Below the pieces are notes generated by a model. It saw only the letters and a program-made list of their open reading frames with translations, ran no database searches and was not told where the DNA came from. From NCBI RefSeq assembly GCF_905372115.1, contig NZ_CAJPNR010000009.1:1-62031 (forward strand): a stretch of DNA of 62,031 nucleotides, written 5' to 3'. Shown one piece after another: positions 16,504 through 25,430 of the stretch. The stretch is from an uncultured Streptococcus sp. Lineage in GTDB: Bacteria > Bacillota > Bacilli > Lactobacillales > Streptococcaceae. The number at the start of each line of letters is the position of its first letter. The first letter of the stretch is position 1. Both the position numbers and the translations under genes were made by a program.

Positions 16504-17205
16504 ATGAAGAAAATATTAGTTGTAGATGATGAGAAACCAATCTCAGATATTATTAAGTTTAATATGGCCAAGGAAGGCTATGAGGTTTTGACTGCCTTTG
16601 ATGGTAAGGAAGCCTTGGAAATGTTTGAGGCAGAACAGCCAGACATCTTGATTCTGGACTTGATGCTGCCAGAAGTGGATGGACTGGAAGTGGCTCGGAC
16701 TATTCGCAAGACCAGCAATGTGCCGATTATTGTACTGTCTGCTAAGGACAGTGAGTTTGACAAGGTTATTGGCCTTGAAATCGGTGCAGATGACTATGTG
16801 ACCAAGCCTTTCTCAAATCGTGAGCTGCAGGCGCGCGTCAAGGCACTTCTTCGTCGGGCAGACCTTGTTGTGGAAAACCAAGTGGAAGAAAGTGGCCCGA
16901 ACGAGCTGACCATTGGGGAACTGCAGATTTTGCCAGATGCTTTTGTTGCTAAGAAGCATGGCAAGGAGTTGGAGCTGACCCACCGTGAGTTTGAGTTGCT
17001 TCACCATTTGGCGACACATATCGGACAAGTGATGACACGTGAGCACTTGCTGGAAACAGTATGGGGCTATGACTATTTTGGCGATGTCCGTACAGTGGAT
17101 GTGACCATTCGCCGCCTGCGTGAAAAGATTGAAGATACGCCAAGCCGACCTGAGTATATCCTGACTCGCCGCGGGGTTGGCTACTATATGAGAAATAATG
17201 ATTGA
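16504..17205 (+). CDS. vicR: Response regulator VicR (WalR)
   Basis: A 233-residue OmpR/PhoB-family regulator: receiver domain (1-120) with phospho-acceptor Asp in LILDLMLPEVDG (about residue 52), and a winged-helix DNA-binding domain (about 135-233). It is the essential VicR/WalR/YycF regulator of peptidoglycan hydrolase and cell-wall genes in streptococci. SD AAGGTG precedes ATG 16504. Its last eight bases overlap vicK. The long, apparently folded leader suggests regulation beyond transcription initiation. Confidence 0.97.
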   Translation: MKKILVVDDEKPISDIIKFNMAKEGYEVLTAFDGKEALEMFEAEQPDILILDLMLPEVDGLEVARTIRKTSNVPIIVLSAKDSEFDKVIGLEIGADDYVTKPFSNRELQARVKALLRRADLVVENQVEESGPNELTIGELQILPDAFVAKKHGKELELTHREFELLHHLATHIGQVMTREHLLETVWGYDYFGDVRTVDVTIRRLREKIEDTPSRPEYILTRRGVGYYMRNND

Positions 17206-18547
17206 AGCAATTAAACAATTTGTGATTTCTGCGGATTTTGTCTTTGCAATCATTATTATTGGCTTCATTGTAGTTGTGGCCTTGCTTTTATTGGAAAATC
17301 GCCGGGATAACCAAAAGCTTGTACAGCTTAATCAAAAGGTTAAAGATTTGATTGCAGGGGACTATTCTGAGGTGCTGGACATGCAGGGCAGTCCAGAAAT
17401 CACAGATATGACCAACAGTATCAATGATCTTTCAGAGGTCATTCGACTGACACATGAAAACCTTGAGCAAGAAACTAAACGCCTTTCCAGTATCCTGTCC
17501 TATATGACAGATGGCGTGCTTGCGACCAACCGCCGGGGGCAGATTATCACTATCAACGATATGGCAACCAAGCAGTTGGGAGTTAAGAGAGATGAGGTCC
17601 AAAATATGAGTATTTTGGATCTGCTTTCGATTTCAGACGAGTATGATTTGCGGGACCTGATTACCAATGTTCCTGAGCTGACTATTGATTCTCAGGATGA
17701 AAATGGTGAGTACTTGAGCTTGCGGGTTCGCTTTGCCTTGGTAAGGCGGGAGTCGGGCTTCATTTCTGGTTTGGTAGCTGTCTTGCATGATACGACAGAG
17801 CAGGACAAGGAAGAACGGGAGCGTCGCCTCTTTGTCTCTAACGTCAGCCATGAGTTGCGGACTCCGCTGACCAGTGTCAAGTCCTATCTGGAAGCCCTGG
17901 ATGAGGGAGCCTTGTCTGAGCCAGTAGCACCGGACTTTGTCAAGGTATCACTCAATGAAACCAATCGCATGATGCGGATGGTGACGGACTTGCTTAGTCT
18001 GTCCCGTATTGACAACGAGACGAGCCATTTGGAAGTAGAGTTGACGAATTTCACCGCCTTTATCACCTTTATCCTCAATCGCTTTGACAAGATTAAAAAT
18101 CAAGACGAAACTAAGAAATATGAGATTATCCGTGATTATCCGATAACACCGATTTGGGTGGAGATTGATACAGATAAGCTGACTCAGGTGATTGATAATA
18201 TCATGAACAATGCCATCAAGTATTCGCCAGATGGTGGAACCATTACTGTTTCCATCAAGACAACTGATGAGCAGTTGATTCTCTCGATTGCGGATGAAGG
18301 TCTGGGAATTCCCAAGCAGGACTTGCCTAAGATTTTTGACCGCTTTTATCGAGTGGACAAGGCACGCAGCCGTGCACAGGGCGGAACAGGTCTGGGGCTG
18401 GCTATTGCTAAGGAAATTATCAAGCAGCATCAGGGCTTTATCTGGGCTAAGAGTGAGTATGGTGTGGGCTCGACCTTTACCATTGTCTTGCCTTATGAGA
18501 ATGATGGTGTCCGGGATGATGACTGGGATAATGAAGATGATATATAG
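17198..18547 (+). CDS. vicK: Sensor histidine kinase VicK (WalK)
   Basis: A 449-residue kinase with one transmembrane helix (about 12-34) and almost no extracellular part, the streptococcal form of WalK. Next come HAMP (about 35-90), PAS (about 95-205), the phospho-acceptor histidine in SNVSHELRTPLTS (about residue 218), and an ATPase domain with N box NAIKYS and glycine box GTGLGLAIAKEI. It phosphorylates, and probably dephosphorylates, VicR. The gene overlaps vicR and precedes vicX by nine bases. Confidence 0.97.
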   Translation: MIEAIKQFVISADFVFAIIIIGFIVVVALLLLENRRDNQKLVQLNQKVKDLIAGDYSEVLDMQGSPEITDMTNSINDLSEVIRLTHENLEQETKRLSSILSYMTDGVLATNRRGQIITINDMATKQLGVKRDEVQNMSILDLLSISDEYDLRDLITNVPELTIDSQDENGEYLSLRVRFALVRRESGFISGLVAVLHDTTEQDKEERERRLFVSNVSHELRTPLTSVKSYLEALDEGALSEPVAPDFVKVSLNETNRMMRMVTDLLSLSRIDNETSHLEVELTNFTAFITFILNRFDKIKNQDETKKYEIIRDYPITPIWVEIDTDKLTQVIDNIMNNAIKYSPDGGTITVSIKTTDEQLILSIADEGLGIPKQDLPKIFDRFYRVDKARSRAQGGTGLGLAIAKEIIKQHQGFIWAKSEYGVGSTFTIVLPYENDGVRDDDWDNEDDI

Positions 18548-18556
18548 AAAGTAAAC

Positions 18557-19357
18557 ATGACTAAAGGATTTCAATACAGTATTCTGGCGTCAGGATCAAG
18601 CGGTAACTGTTTCTATCTGGAAACAGACAAAAAGCGGATTCTGGTTGACGCTGGCTTATCAGGCAAGAAAATTACGAGCTTGTTGGGCGAAATTGGCCGC
18701 AAGCCTGAGGATTTGGATGCCATTTTAGTGACTCATGAGCACAAGGACCACATTCATGGCGTTGGAGTGTTGGCCCGCAAGTATCATCTGGATATTTATG
18801 CTAATGAGGCCACTTGGAAGGCTATGGAAAAGGACTTGGGCAAGCTGGATGCTAGTCAAAAGCATATCTTTGAACTGGGCAAGACCAAGACCTTTGGAGA
18901 CTTGGATGTGGAGAGCTTTGGTGTCAGTCATGACGCAGCTTGTCCACAATTTTACCGCTTCATGAAGGATGACAAAAGCTTTGTCATGCTGACGGATACG
19001 GGCTATGTCAGTGACCGGATGGCTGGGATTATCGAAAATGCCGATGGTTACCTGATTGAGAGTAACCATGATATTGAAATTCTTCGCAGCGGTGCCTATC
19101 CTTGGAGTCTCAAGCAGCGGATTCTGTCGGATATGGGTCACCTATCCAATGAAGACGGAGCGGAGACCATGATTCGGACTTTGGGCAATCGCACCAAGCG
19201 AATCTATCTGGGACATCTCAGTAAGGAAAACAATATCAAGGAATTGGCCCACATGACCATGGTCAATCAACTGGCTCAAGCTGATATGGCAGTCGGCCAC
19301 GACTTCCAGGTCTATGATACCTCGCCTGATACCGCAACGCCTTTGACGAGTATTTAA
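18557..19357 (+). CDS. vicX: VicX (YycJ) metallo-beta-lactamase-fold hydrolase
   Basis: A 266-residue MBL-fold protein with the metal motif THEHKDHIHG at about residues 58-67 and later histidines and aspartates (MLTDTG, ESNHD, GHLS). It is the usual third gene of vicRKX. YycJ proteins act as nucleases or phosphodiesterases, and a role in DNA repair has been proposed in Bacillus; its role here is not visible. It is co-transcribed with vicRK. Confidence 0.93.
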   Translation: MTKGFQYSILASGSSGNCFYLETDKKRILVDAGLSGKKITSLLGEIGRKPEDLDAILVTHEHKDHIHGVGVLARKYHLDIYANEATWKAMEKDLGKLDASQKHIFELGKTKTFGDLDVESFGVSHDAACPQFYRFMKDDKSFVMLTDTGYVSDRMAGIIENADGYLIESNHDIEILRSGAYPWSLKQRILSDMGHLSNEDGAETMIRTLGNRTKRIYLGHLSKENNIKELAHMTMVNQLAQADMAVGHDFQVYDTSPDTATPLTSI

Positions 19358-19503
19358 AAGTCTTCATCAAAGGAACTTTTTGAAGTGAAAAGATGGACAA
19401 AATCGAAAGTAAGTTACTTCGCAATTAGGGTTTGCAACCTCAACAGCCACTTGGTGTTGAGTAATCAGATAGCGAATCAAGACCTTTTGAACATAGTAAA
19501 GCT
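19358..19503 (+). other. Gene-free spacer after vicX
   Basis: The vicX frame stays open for about 50 codons after its stop, ending at the TGA inside the terminator stem, but there is no start codon with an SD and no recognised motif. It may be a 3' UTR or a decayed extension. Confidence 0.3.
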
Positions 19504-19535
19504 AGACTGAGACACTTTTGTCCCAGTCTCTTTTT
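19504..19535 (+). terminator. Terminator of vicRKX
   Basis: AGACTGAGAC pairs with GTCCCAGTCT (one mismatch) and runs into TCTTTTTCT. It lies about 145 bases after vicX. Confidence 0.8.
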
Positions 19536-19644
19536 CTCTACTTTAAAGGACTGTATGATATAATAAGTTAATACAAAAATAGTTGTGGTAAGTTTTTATG
19601 CGAGAAGCTGATTTCAATCGTATTGCCCAAGGGAGGTTCTGAGA

Positions 19645-20619
19645 ATGTTTCGAAAAAAATATATCTTAATTACCATTATGGCTGTAGGACTTGCATTGAT
19701 AGGTGTTTTTATCTATTGTTACATAGTGTTCAATAGGAAAGTACCAAAAGTTGAATATGGAGAAATTAAGAAGCCAAAAATAGAAAATATTGAAACTTTC
19801 GGTGATAAAAATCAGTTTGTTTTGATACAATCATCCAACAAAGATATATTTCCAAATGGAGGCCTTGGGCAGCGCTACTTAGTGACAGATGAGCGGAGAT
19901 TTGATAGAGCCAGTTCTTCGGAGAGACCATCAGAAGGTTGGTATTGGAATATATACATCTATGATATTGAGCAGAAGAAACCAAGCGCTCAGAAGGTGGA
20001 TTTGTATGCTTTGGTAAAAAAATATGATTCCTCTTACTATTTAGGGGCCTTAGGAAGCGTTATTTACCAAGATGGTCAAGATTATCAAATTTTGGAGCTC
20101 CGTAAGTGGAAGGGAGATAGTCCCACATTTGTCTTATTAAATTTAGAAACATATAAGATAGAAGATGAGAATCCCATCTTGCACCATTTAGAATCACGCT
20201 ATCAATATAGATTGGGAGATTTGATTTATGGGACAAATTTTTATGATATTCTCAAAGAAAGAGGCGCTTCGCTGGATAGAGATCGACTGACTTTGAATTC
20301 TGGTAGTAAGTTGTCGGAGGAGATTAATTTAAGTCGAGAGTATCCAGAAATTATACAGCATATGGAAGATGATTCACAAATAAGTTCTATTGGATTTCGT
20401 CAAGGATTGGTTACTGCAGAAGAAGAATACCAAATCCTACGCCATTGGTTTACTCCAGTAGGTGAAAAAACAGTTGATATTGTTACGAGTGAAGATTATA
20501 ATGAGAATAAAACATTAGATACTTATAAAGACTACATGGAGTGGCAAAAAGAAGTCTCTAAAATTCAAGAGCAGCGAAAAAAAGAGATGGAGAATAAAAA
20601 TGAGCAGAAGAACAATTAA
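19645..20619 (+). CDS. Membrane-anchored extracytoplasmic protein, unknown
   Basis: A 324-residue protein with a basic N terminus and one hydrophobic segment (about 7-29) that lacks a clear cleavage site, so probably a membrane anchor with a large external domain. The C-terminal 30 residues are highly charged (KEVSKIQEQRKKEMENK) and may form a helix. SD AGGGAGG lies before ATG 19645. The coding sequence is visibly more A/T-rich than its neighbours and I recognise no family, so recent acquisition is possible. Confidence 0.65.
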   Translation: MFRKKYILITIMAVGLALIGVFIYCYIVFNRKVPKVEYGEIKKPKIENIETFGDKNQFVLIQSSNKDIFPNGGLGQRYLVTDERRFDRASSSERPSEGWYWNIYIYDIEQKKPSAQKVDLYALVKKYDSSYYLGALGSVIYQDGQDYQILELRKWKGDSPTFVLLNLETYKIEDENPILHHLESRYQYRLGDLIYGTNFYDILKERGASLDRDRLTLNSGSKLSEEINLSREYPEIIQHMEDDSQISSIGFRQGLVTAEEEYQILRHWFTPVGEKTVDIVTSEDYNENKTLDTYKDYMEWQKEVSKIQEQRKKEMENKNEQKNN

Positions 20620-20722
20620 AAATTCATCTATACCCGTTTTAAATATTAAAAATCGATAGTTTGAACTTTTCTTAGTCAGAGAATGAACTTAAGTGATTCT
20701 TAAATATCGGAAAGGAGCTTGT

Positions 20723-21082
20723 ATGCGGCCAATTTACTTTGTGGTAGGTCTATTATCTTTAGGGTTGGGAGTTTTGGGGATTTTTCTACCTCTCCTGCCG
20801 ACGACACCATTTCTTCTCTTGTCCATTGCCTGTTTTTCGCGCAGTTCCAAGCGCTTTGAGAATTGGCTCTATCATACCAAGATGTATCAGACCTACGTGG
20901 CAGATTTTCGAGAGACGGGAACAATTGCCAAGGAGCGAAAGAAAAAGATTATCGTTTCCATCTATATCTTGATGGGGATTTCCATTTTTCTAGCACCTAT
21001 TATTTGGGTTAAGATTGGACTGTTGGGTCTGACTGTTTTTATCACCTATTATTTGTTTAAAGTAATTCCGGATAAGGAATAG
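20723..21082 (+). CDS. DUF454 / YbaN-family membrane protein
   Basis: A 119-residue membrane protein of the DUF454 family. Its hallmark start is a short helix, then GIFLPLLPTTPFLLLSIACFSRSS. About three helices are visible, near residues 4-27, 29-45 and 80-112. The start is ATG 20723 with AAAGGAG upstream; an ATG ten codons earlier has no SD. The function of the family is unknown. Confidence 0.85.
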   Translation: MRPIYFVVGLLSLGLGVLGIFLPLLPTTPFLLLSIACFSRSSKRFENWLYHTKMYQTYVADFRETGTIAKERKKKIIVSIYILMGISIFLAPIIWVKIGLLGLTVFITYYLFKVIPDKE

Positions 21083-21095
21083 AAATCACTGTCAG

Positions 21096-21119
21096 CAGGT
21101 GCGTTTGCGCCTGTTTTTT
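21096..21119 (+). terminator. Terminator before the rnc operon
   Basis: CAGGTGC (21096-21102) pairs with GCGCCTG (21107-21113), with one G-U pair, followed by TTTTTT. The rnc -10 element begins three bases later. Confidence 0.85.
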
Positions 21120-21121
21120 GT

Positions 21122-21203
21122 TATAATAGAGACTGTATATCTTTGGAAAGGAAAAGGTATCATGCTGCTTATCTGACTGAAGTCAGCATGATGTAAAATA
21201 GTA
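21122..21203 (+). promoter_or_regulatory. rnc promoter and hairpin leader with a micro-ORF
   Basis: TATAAT (21122-21127) gives a leader of about 70 bases. A strong SD (GGAAAGGA, 21145-21152) precedes ATG 21162, which encodes only MLLI before TGA 21174-21176. CATGCTG (21161-21167) can pair with CAGCATG (21184-21190), or alternatively CTGAC (21173-21177) with GTCAG (21182-21186); the two hairpins exclude each other. The rnc ATG itself has no visible SD. Post-transcriptional control, possibly by RNase III itself as in other bacteria, is inferred. Confidence 0.5.
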
Positions 21204-21902
21204 ATGGAAAATTTGAAAAAAGCATTGCTGGAGCAGTTTGACTTGATCTTCTCTGATGAGACCTTGTTGGAAACGGCTTTTACCCATACGAGCTATGCCA
21301 ATGAGCACCGCCTCTTAAAAATTTCACACAATGAGCGCTTGGAATTTTTAGGAGACGCTGTTCTGCAACTGATTATTTCGGAGTATCTTTATACCAAGTA
21401 TCCTAAGAGACCAGAGGGCGACCTATCCAAGCTGCGCTCTATGATTGTTCGGGAAGAGAGCTTGGCAGGCTTTGCCCGTGATTGTCAGTTTGATCAGTTT
21501 ATCAAGCTGGGACGCGGTGAGGAGAAGTCTGGCGGCCGGAATCGTGATACGATTTTAGGTGATTTGTTCGAGGCCTTTTTAGGCGCTTTGCTCTTGGATA
21601 AGGGTGTGGAAGCAGTCAAAAGCTTTCTCTATCAAGTCATGATTCCCAAGGTGGAAGCGGGAGATTTTGAGCGGGTGACGGACTATAAGACCAAGCTGCA
21701 GGAGTTGCTGCAGATTAATGGCGATGTGGAAATTGCCTATCAGGTCGTCTCCGAGACAGGACCTGCTCATGCCAAAAATTTCGAGGTGGCCGTTCTTATC
21801 AATGGCCGCAAGTCCGGTCAAGGCCAGGGGCGTTCTAAAAAGCTGGCCGAGCAGGAAGCTGCTAAAAACGCATTTGAAAAGGAAAGTTCTTCATGTTTTT
21901 AA
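21204..21902 (+). CDS. rnc: Ribonuclease III
   Basis: A 232-residue enzyme that cuts double-stranded RNA in rRNA processing and mRNA turnover. The catalytic domain (about 1-145) carries HNERLEFLGDAVL near residue 41, holding the acidic metal ligands, and a later GDLFEAFLGAL. The dsRNA-binding domain spans about 155-225 and ends GQGRSKKLAEQEAAKNA. The start MENLKKALL agrees with family length although no SD is seen. The gene overlaps smc by ten bases, so they are translationally coupled. Confidence 0.96.
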   Translation: MENLKKALLEQFDLIFSDETLLETAFTHTSYANEHRLLKISHNERLEFLGDAVLQLIISEYLYTKYPKRPEGDLSKLRSMIVREESLAGFARDCQFDQFIKLGRGEEKSGGRNRDTILGDLFEAFLGALLLDKGVEAVKSFLYQVMIPKVEAGDFERVTDYKTKLQELLQINGDVEIAYQVVSETGPAHAKNFEVAVLINGRKSGQGQGRSKKLAEQEAAKNAFEKESSSCF

Positions 21903-24900
21903 AGGAAATTGAAATTCAGGGCTTCAAGTCATTTGCTGACAAGACTAAAGTTGTCTTTGATCAGGGAGTGACAGCGGTTGTTGGGCCAAATGGTTCCGGC
22001 AAGTCCAATATTACGGAGAGCCTGCGCTGGGCCTTGGGAGAGTCCAGTGTGAAAAGTCTGCGGGGCGGCAAGATGCCCGATGTGATTTTTGCGGGAACAG
22101 AAACCCGCAAGCCGCTTAATTACGCATCAGTGGTGGTAGTTCTTGACAACAGTGACCAATTTATCAAGGATGCTGCTAATGAGATTCGGGTGGAGCGTCA
22201 CATTTACCGCAGCGGTGACAGTGAGTATAAGATTGACGGCAAAAAAGTCCGTCTGCGCGATGTCCATGATCTTTTCATGGATACAGGGCTGGGACGAGAT
22301 TCCTTCTCCATCATTTCCCAAGGGAAGGTCGAGGAAATCTTCAACAGTAAGCCCGAGGAACGTCGGGCAATCTTTGAAGAAGCGGCTGGAGTGCTTAAGT
22401 ATAAGACACGCCGCAAAGAAACGGAAAGCAAGCTTAGTCAAACCCAGGATAATCTGGATCGACTGGAAGACATTATCTACGAGCTGGAGAGCCAGGTCAA
22501 GCCCTTGGAGAAGCAGGCTGAAACTGCTAAGCGCTTCTTGAGTCTGGATGGCCAGCGCCGAGAGCTTTACTTGGATGTTTTGGTGGCTCAGCTGACAGCT
22601 AACAAGGAAAAGTTGACCCAGGCTGAAGAAGATTTAAGGAATATCCAGCAGGAGCTAGCAGCCTACTATAGCAAGCGCGATGAACTGGAAGTTGAAAACC
22701 AAACCTTGAAGGCCAAGCGCCATGAGCTCAATCAAACTTTGTCTGATGATCAAGCTAGTTTGCTGGAATTGACCCGCTTAATCAGTGATTTGGAGCGTCA
22801 GATTGACCTTTCTAAGTTGGAGTCCAGTCAGGCAGCGACGAGCCGTCGGGAAAATGAAGAACGTTTGGCCGCTTTGTCAGAAAAACTGGCTCAGATAGAA
22901 AACAACATAGAAGACAAGCAGGCTGAATTGAGCCAAATAGCTGCCAAACTGACTGACAATGAGCAGTCTATCGCTGCTTTGGAAGCAGAATTAGCAGACT
23001 TCTCAGATGATCCAGACCAGCTGATTGAACATCTGCGTGAGCAGTATGTCAAGCTCATGCAGGAAGAGGCGAATCTTTCTAATGACTTGACTTCTCTGGA
23101 GAGCCAGCTGGCTAGCGAGCTTAAATTGGCTGAGAGCAAGAAGGCAGACTATGCTAAATTGCAAGAAGATTTAGAAGCTAGTCAGACTCAGGAGCAGGCT
23201 GGTTTGGAAGAGTTGGAAATTGCTCGCCAAGCCCTCAAGAATCTACTGGCTGACTACCAAAGTCAGGTTCAGTTGGTAGAGAAGCTGGAGGCTGACTATA
23301 AGCATCATCAGACTAAGATGTTGGAGCTTTTGGACGACCTCAAAAACAAGCAGGCACGTTCCAATAGCTTGGAAGCCATTCTCAAAAATCACAGTAATTT
23401 CTATGCTGGAGTCAAGAGTGTACTGCAGGAGGCAGGTCGACTGGGTGGTATTGTAGGAGCAGTTAGCGAAAAGCTTAGCTTCGACCCCCACTATCAGACA
23501 GCGTTGGAAATTGCGCTGGGAGCCAGCAGTCAGAACATTATCGTGGAAGATGAGGCGGCTGCGACTCGGGCTATCGAATTTCTGAAGAAAAATCGGGCTG
23601 GTCGGGCAACCTTCCTGCCTTTAACAACCATCAAGCCGCGTCAGCTGGCTGACCATAACCGTGCTACAATTGAAAAGAGTCCTGGTTTTCTAGGACTGGC
23701 TTCTTCTCTGGTCAGCTATGATTCGTCTTTAGACAACATTTTTCAAAATCTGCTGGGAACGACCGCTATTTTTGATACAGTGGAGCATGCCCGAGCAGCA
23801 GCTCGCCAAGTACGCTATCAGGTTCGTATGGTGACTTTGGATGGGACGGAGCTTCGGACTGGCGGTTCTTATGCCGGTGGTGCCAACCGCAATAACAATA
23901 CTATCTTTATCAAGCCGGAGTTAGATGCTCTGCTTGAAGAGATTAAGCAGAAAAATGACAGCTTGAAAGAGCAGGAAGAAGCAGTGCAGTTTCTGCAAAA
24001 CCAGCTAAGTCAGGCTAAGCAGGTATTGGAACAAATCAAGACAGACGGTGAGCAGGCTCGCTTGGCTGAGCAAAAGGCTAATCTAGCCTATGAACAGTTA
24101 GCCAAGCGCGTAGAAGAGCTTACAAGTCTGAAAAATCTACAGGAGCAAGAGTTGGCTGGTCAATCTGCTTTGGATATTTCAGAAGAGAAAGACCGACTGC
24201 AGACCCGCTTGATGGAGATTGAGAAAGAGAAAAGCGACATCACTGCGGAAATTGAGCAGGTGAAGTCGAACAAAGATGCAGTTCAGGCTCGTTTCGACAA
24301 GCTTTCCTCTCGCCTAGCTGAACTCAAGCTTCAGCGGACAGAGTTGACCTCCAACCAACGCTTTGAAAAGAATGACTTGGAACGACTGTCTGAGGAAAAA
24401 GCCAGCCTTGAAAAAGAGCAGGCAACCTTGGAGCTTTTGATGGAGCAAAAGGAACAGTCCAGCCTGCAGAAGGTGGATATTACAATTCTGGAAGAGCAAT
24501 TAGAGACTGCCAAGCAAGAAAAGATTGAGCTGGATCAAAGACTGATTCGTCTGAAATTTGAGCTTGAAGATCTAGAAGGACAGTCTGACGATATTGCCAG
24601 TCGTTTGGAGCAAGCCCGCCATCAAAATGAAGAATTGATTCGCCGGCAGGCCAAGGCTGAGGCAGAAAAGGATAAGCTCATGGATGTCATGCGCCGTCTG
24701 GCAAGCAATCTGACAGATGACTATCAGATGAGCTTCGAAGAAGCAAGCAGCCAGGCTCGTCCGTTAGAAAGTTTGCCAGCTGCTGAAAGCCAGGTGAAGG
24801 ATCTGGAAAAAGCCATTCGAGCTTTAGGTCCGGTCAATCTGGAAGCAGTTGAGCAGTTTGAAGAAGTCAGCAACCGTTTGAACTTCCTCAACGAGCAACG

Positions 24901-25429
24901 AGACGATGTCCTATCAGCCAAAAATCTGCTCTTAGAGACGATTGAAGAGATGAATGACGAAGTCAAGGAACGCTTTAAATCAACTTTTGAAGCCATTCGT
25001 GAAAGCTTCAAGGTGACTTTCCGTCAGATGTTTGGCGGTGGTTCGGCAGACCTGATATTGACGGAGGGAGACTTGCTGACAGCTGGTGTAGAAATCTCCG
25101 TGCAGCCACCAGGCAAGAAGATCCAGTCGCTTAATCTGATGAGTGGTGGGGAGAAGGCCTTGTCGGCTTTGGCTCTGCTCTTCTCTATCATCCGTGTTAA
25201 GACCATTCCTTTTGTCATCTTGGACGAAGTCGAAGCAGCGCTGGACGAGGCCAATGTTAAACGTTTTGGGGATTATCTCAATCGATTTGACAAGGACAGC
25301 CAGTTCATCGTGGTCACTCACCGTAAGGGAACCATGTCAGCTGCAGACTCTATTTACGGAGTTACCATGCAGGAATCTGGCGTTTCTAAGATTGTCTCGG
25401 TCAAGTTAAAAGATTTAGAAAGTATGTAA
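21893..25429 (+). CDS. smc: Chromosome partition protein Smc
   Basis: An 1178-residue SMC ATPase, normal length. The head contains Walker A GPNGSGKSN near residues 31-39. The first coiled coil spans about 170-500, the hinge about 515-660 (GGIVGAVSEKLSF onward) and the second coiled coil about 680-1020. The C-terminal half-head has signature LMSGGEKALSALALL near 1082 and Walker B VILDEVEAALDEAN near 1108. With ScpA/ScpB it compacts and segregates the chromosome. It sits inside the rnc-ftsY operon. Confidence 0.98.
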   Translation: MFLKEIEIQGFKSFADKTKVVFDQGVTAVVGPNGSGKSNITESLRWALGESSVKSLRGGKMPDVIFAGTETRKPLNYASVVVVLDNSDQFIKDAANEIRVERHIYRSGDSEYKIDGKKVRLRDVHDLFMDTGLGRDSFSIISQGKVEEIFNSKPEERRAIFEEAAGVLKYKTRRKETESKLSQTQDNLDRLEDIIYELESQVKPLEKQAETAKRFLSLDGQRRELYLDVLVAQLTANKEKLTQAEEDLRNIQQELAAYYSKRDELEVENQTLKAKRHELNQTLSDDQASLLELTRLISDLERQIDLSKLESSQAATSRRENEERLAALSEKLAQIENNIEDKQAELSQIAAKLTDNEQSIAALEAELADFSDDPDQLIEHLREQYVKLMQEEANLSNDLTSLESQLASELKLAESKKADYAKLQEDLEASQTQEQAGLEELEIARQALKNLLADYQSQVQLVEKLEADYKHHQTKMLELLDDLKNKQARSNSLEAILKNHSNFYAGVKSVLQEAGRLGGIVGAVSEKLSFDPHYQTALEIALGASSQNIIVEDEAAATRAIEFLKKNRAGRATFLPLTTIKPRQLADHNRATIEKSPGFLGLASSLVSYDSSLDNIFQNLLGTTAIFDTVEHARAAARQVRYQVRMVTLDGTELRTGGSYAGGANRNNNTIFIKPELDALLEEIKQKNDSLKEQEEAVQFLQNQLSQAKQVLEQIKTDGEQARLAEQKANLAYEQLAKRVEELTSLKNLQEQELAGQSALDISEEKDRLQTRLMEIEKEKSDITAEIEQVKSNKDAVQARFDKLSSRLAELKLQRTELTSNQRFEKNDLERLSEEKASLEKEQATLELLMEQKEQSSLQKVDITILEEQLETAKQEKIELDQRLIRLKFELEDLEGQSDDIASRLEQARHQNEELIRRQAKAEAEKDKLMDVMRRLASNLTDDYQMSFEEASSQARPLESLPAAESQVKDLEKAIRALGPVNLEAVEQFEEVSNRLNFLNEQRDDVLSAKNLLLETIEEMNDEVKERFKSTFEAIRESFKVTFRQMFGGGSADLILTEGDLLTAGVEISVQPPGKKIQSLNLMSGGEKALSALALLFSIIRVKTIPFVILDEVEAALDEANVKRFGDYLNRFDKDSQFIVVTHRKGTMSAADSIYGVTMQESGVSKIVSVKLKDLESM

Positions 25430-25430
25430 A

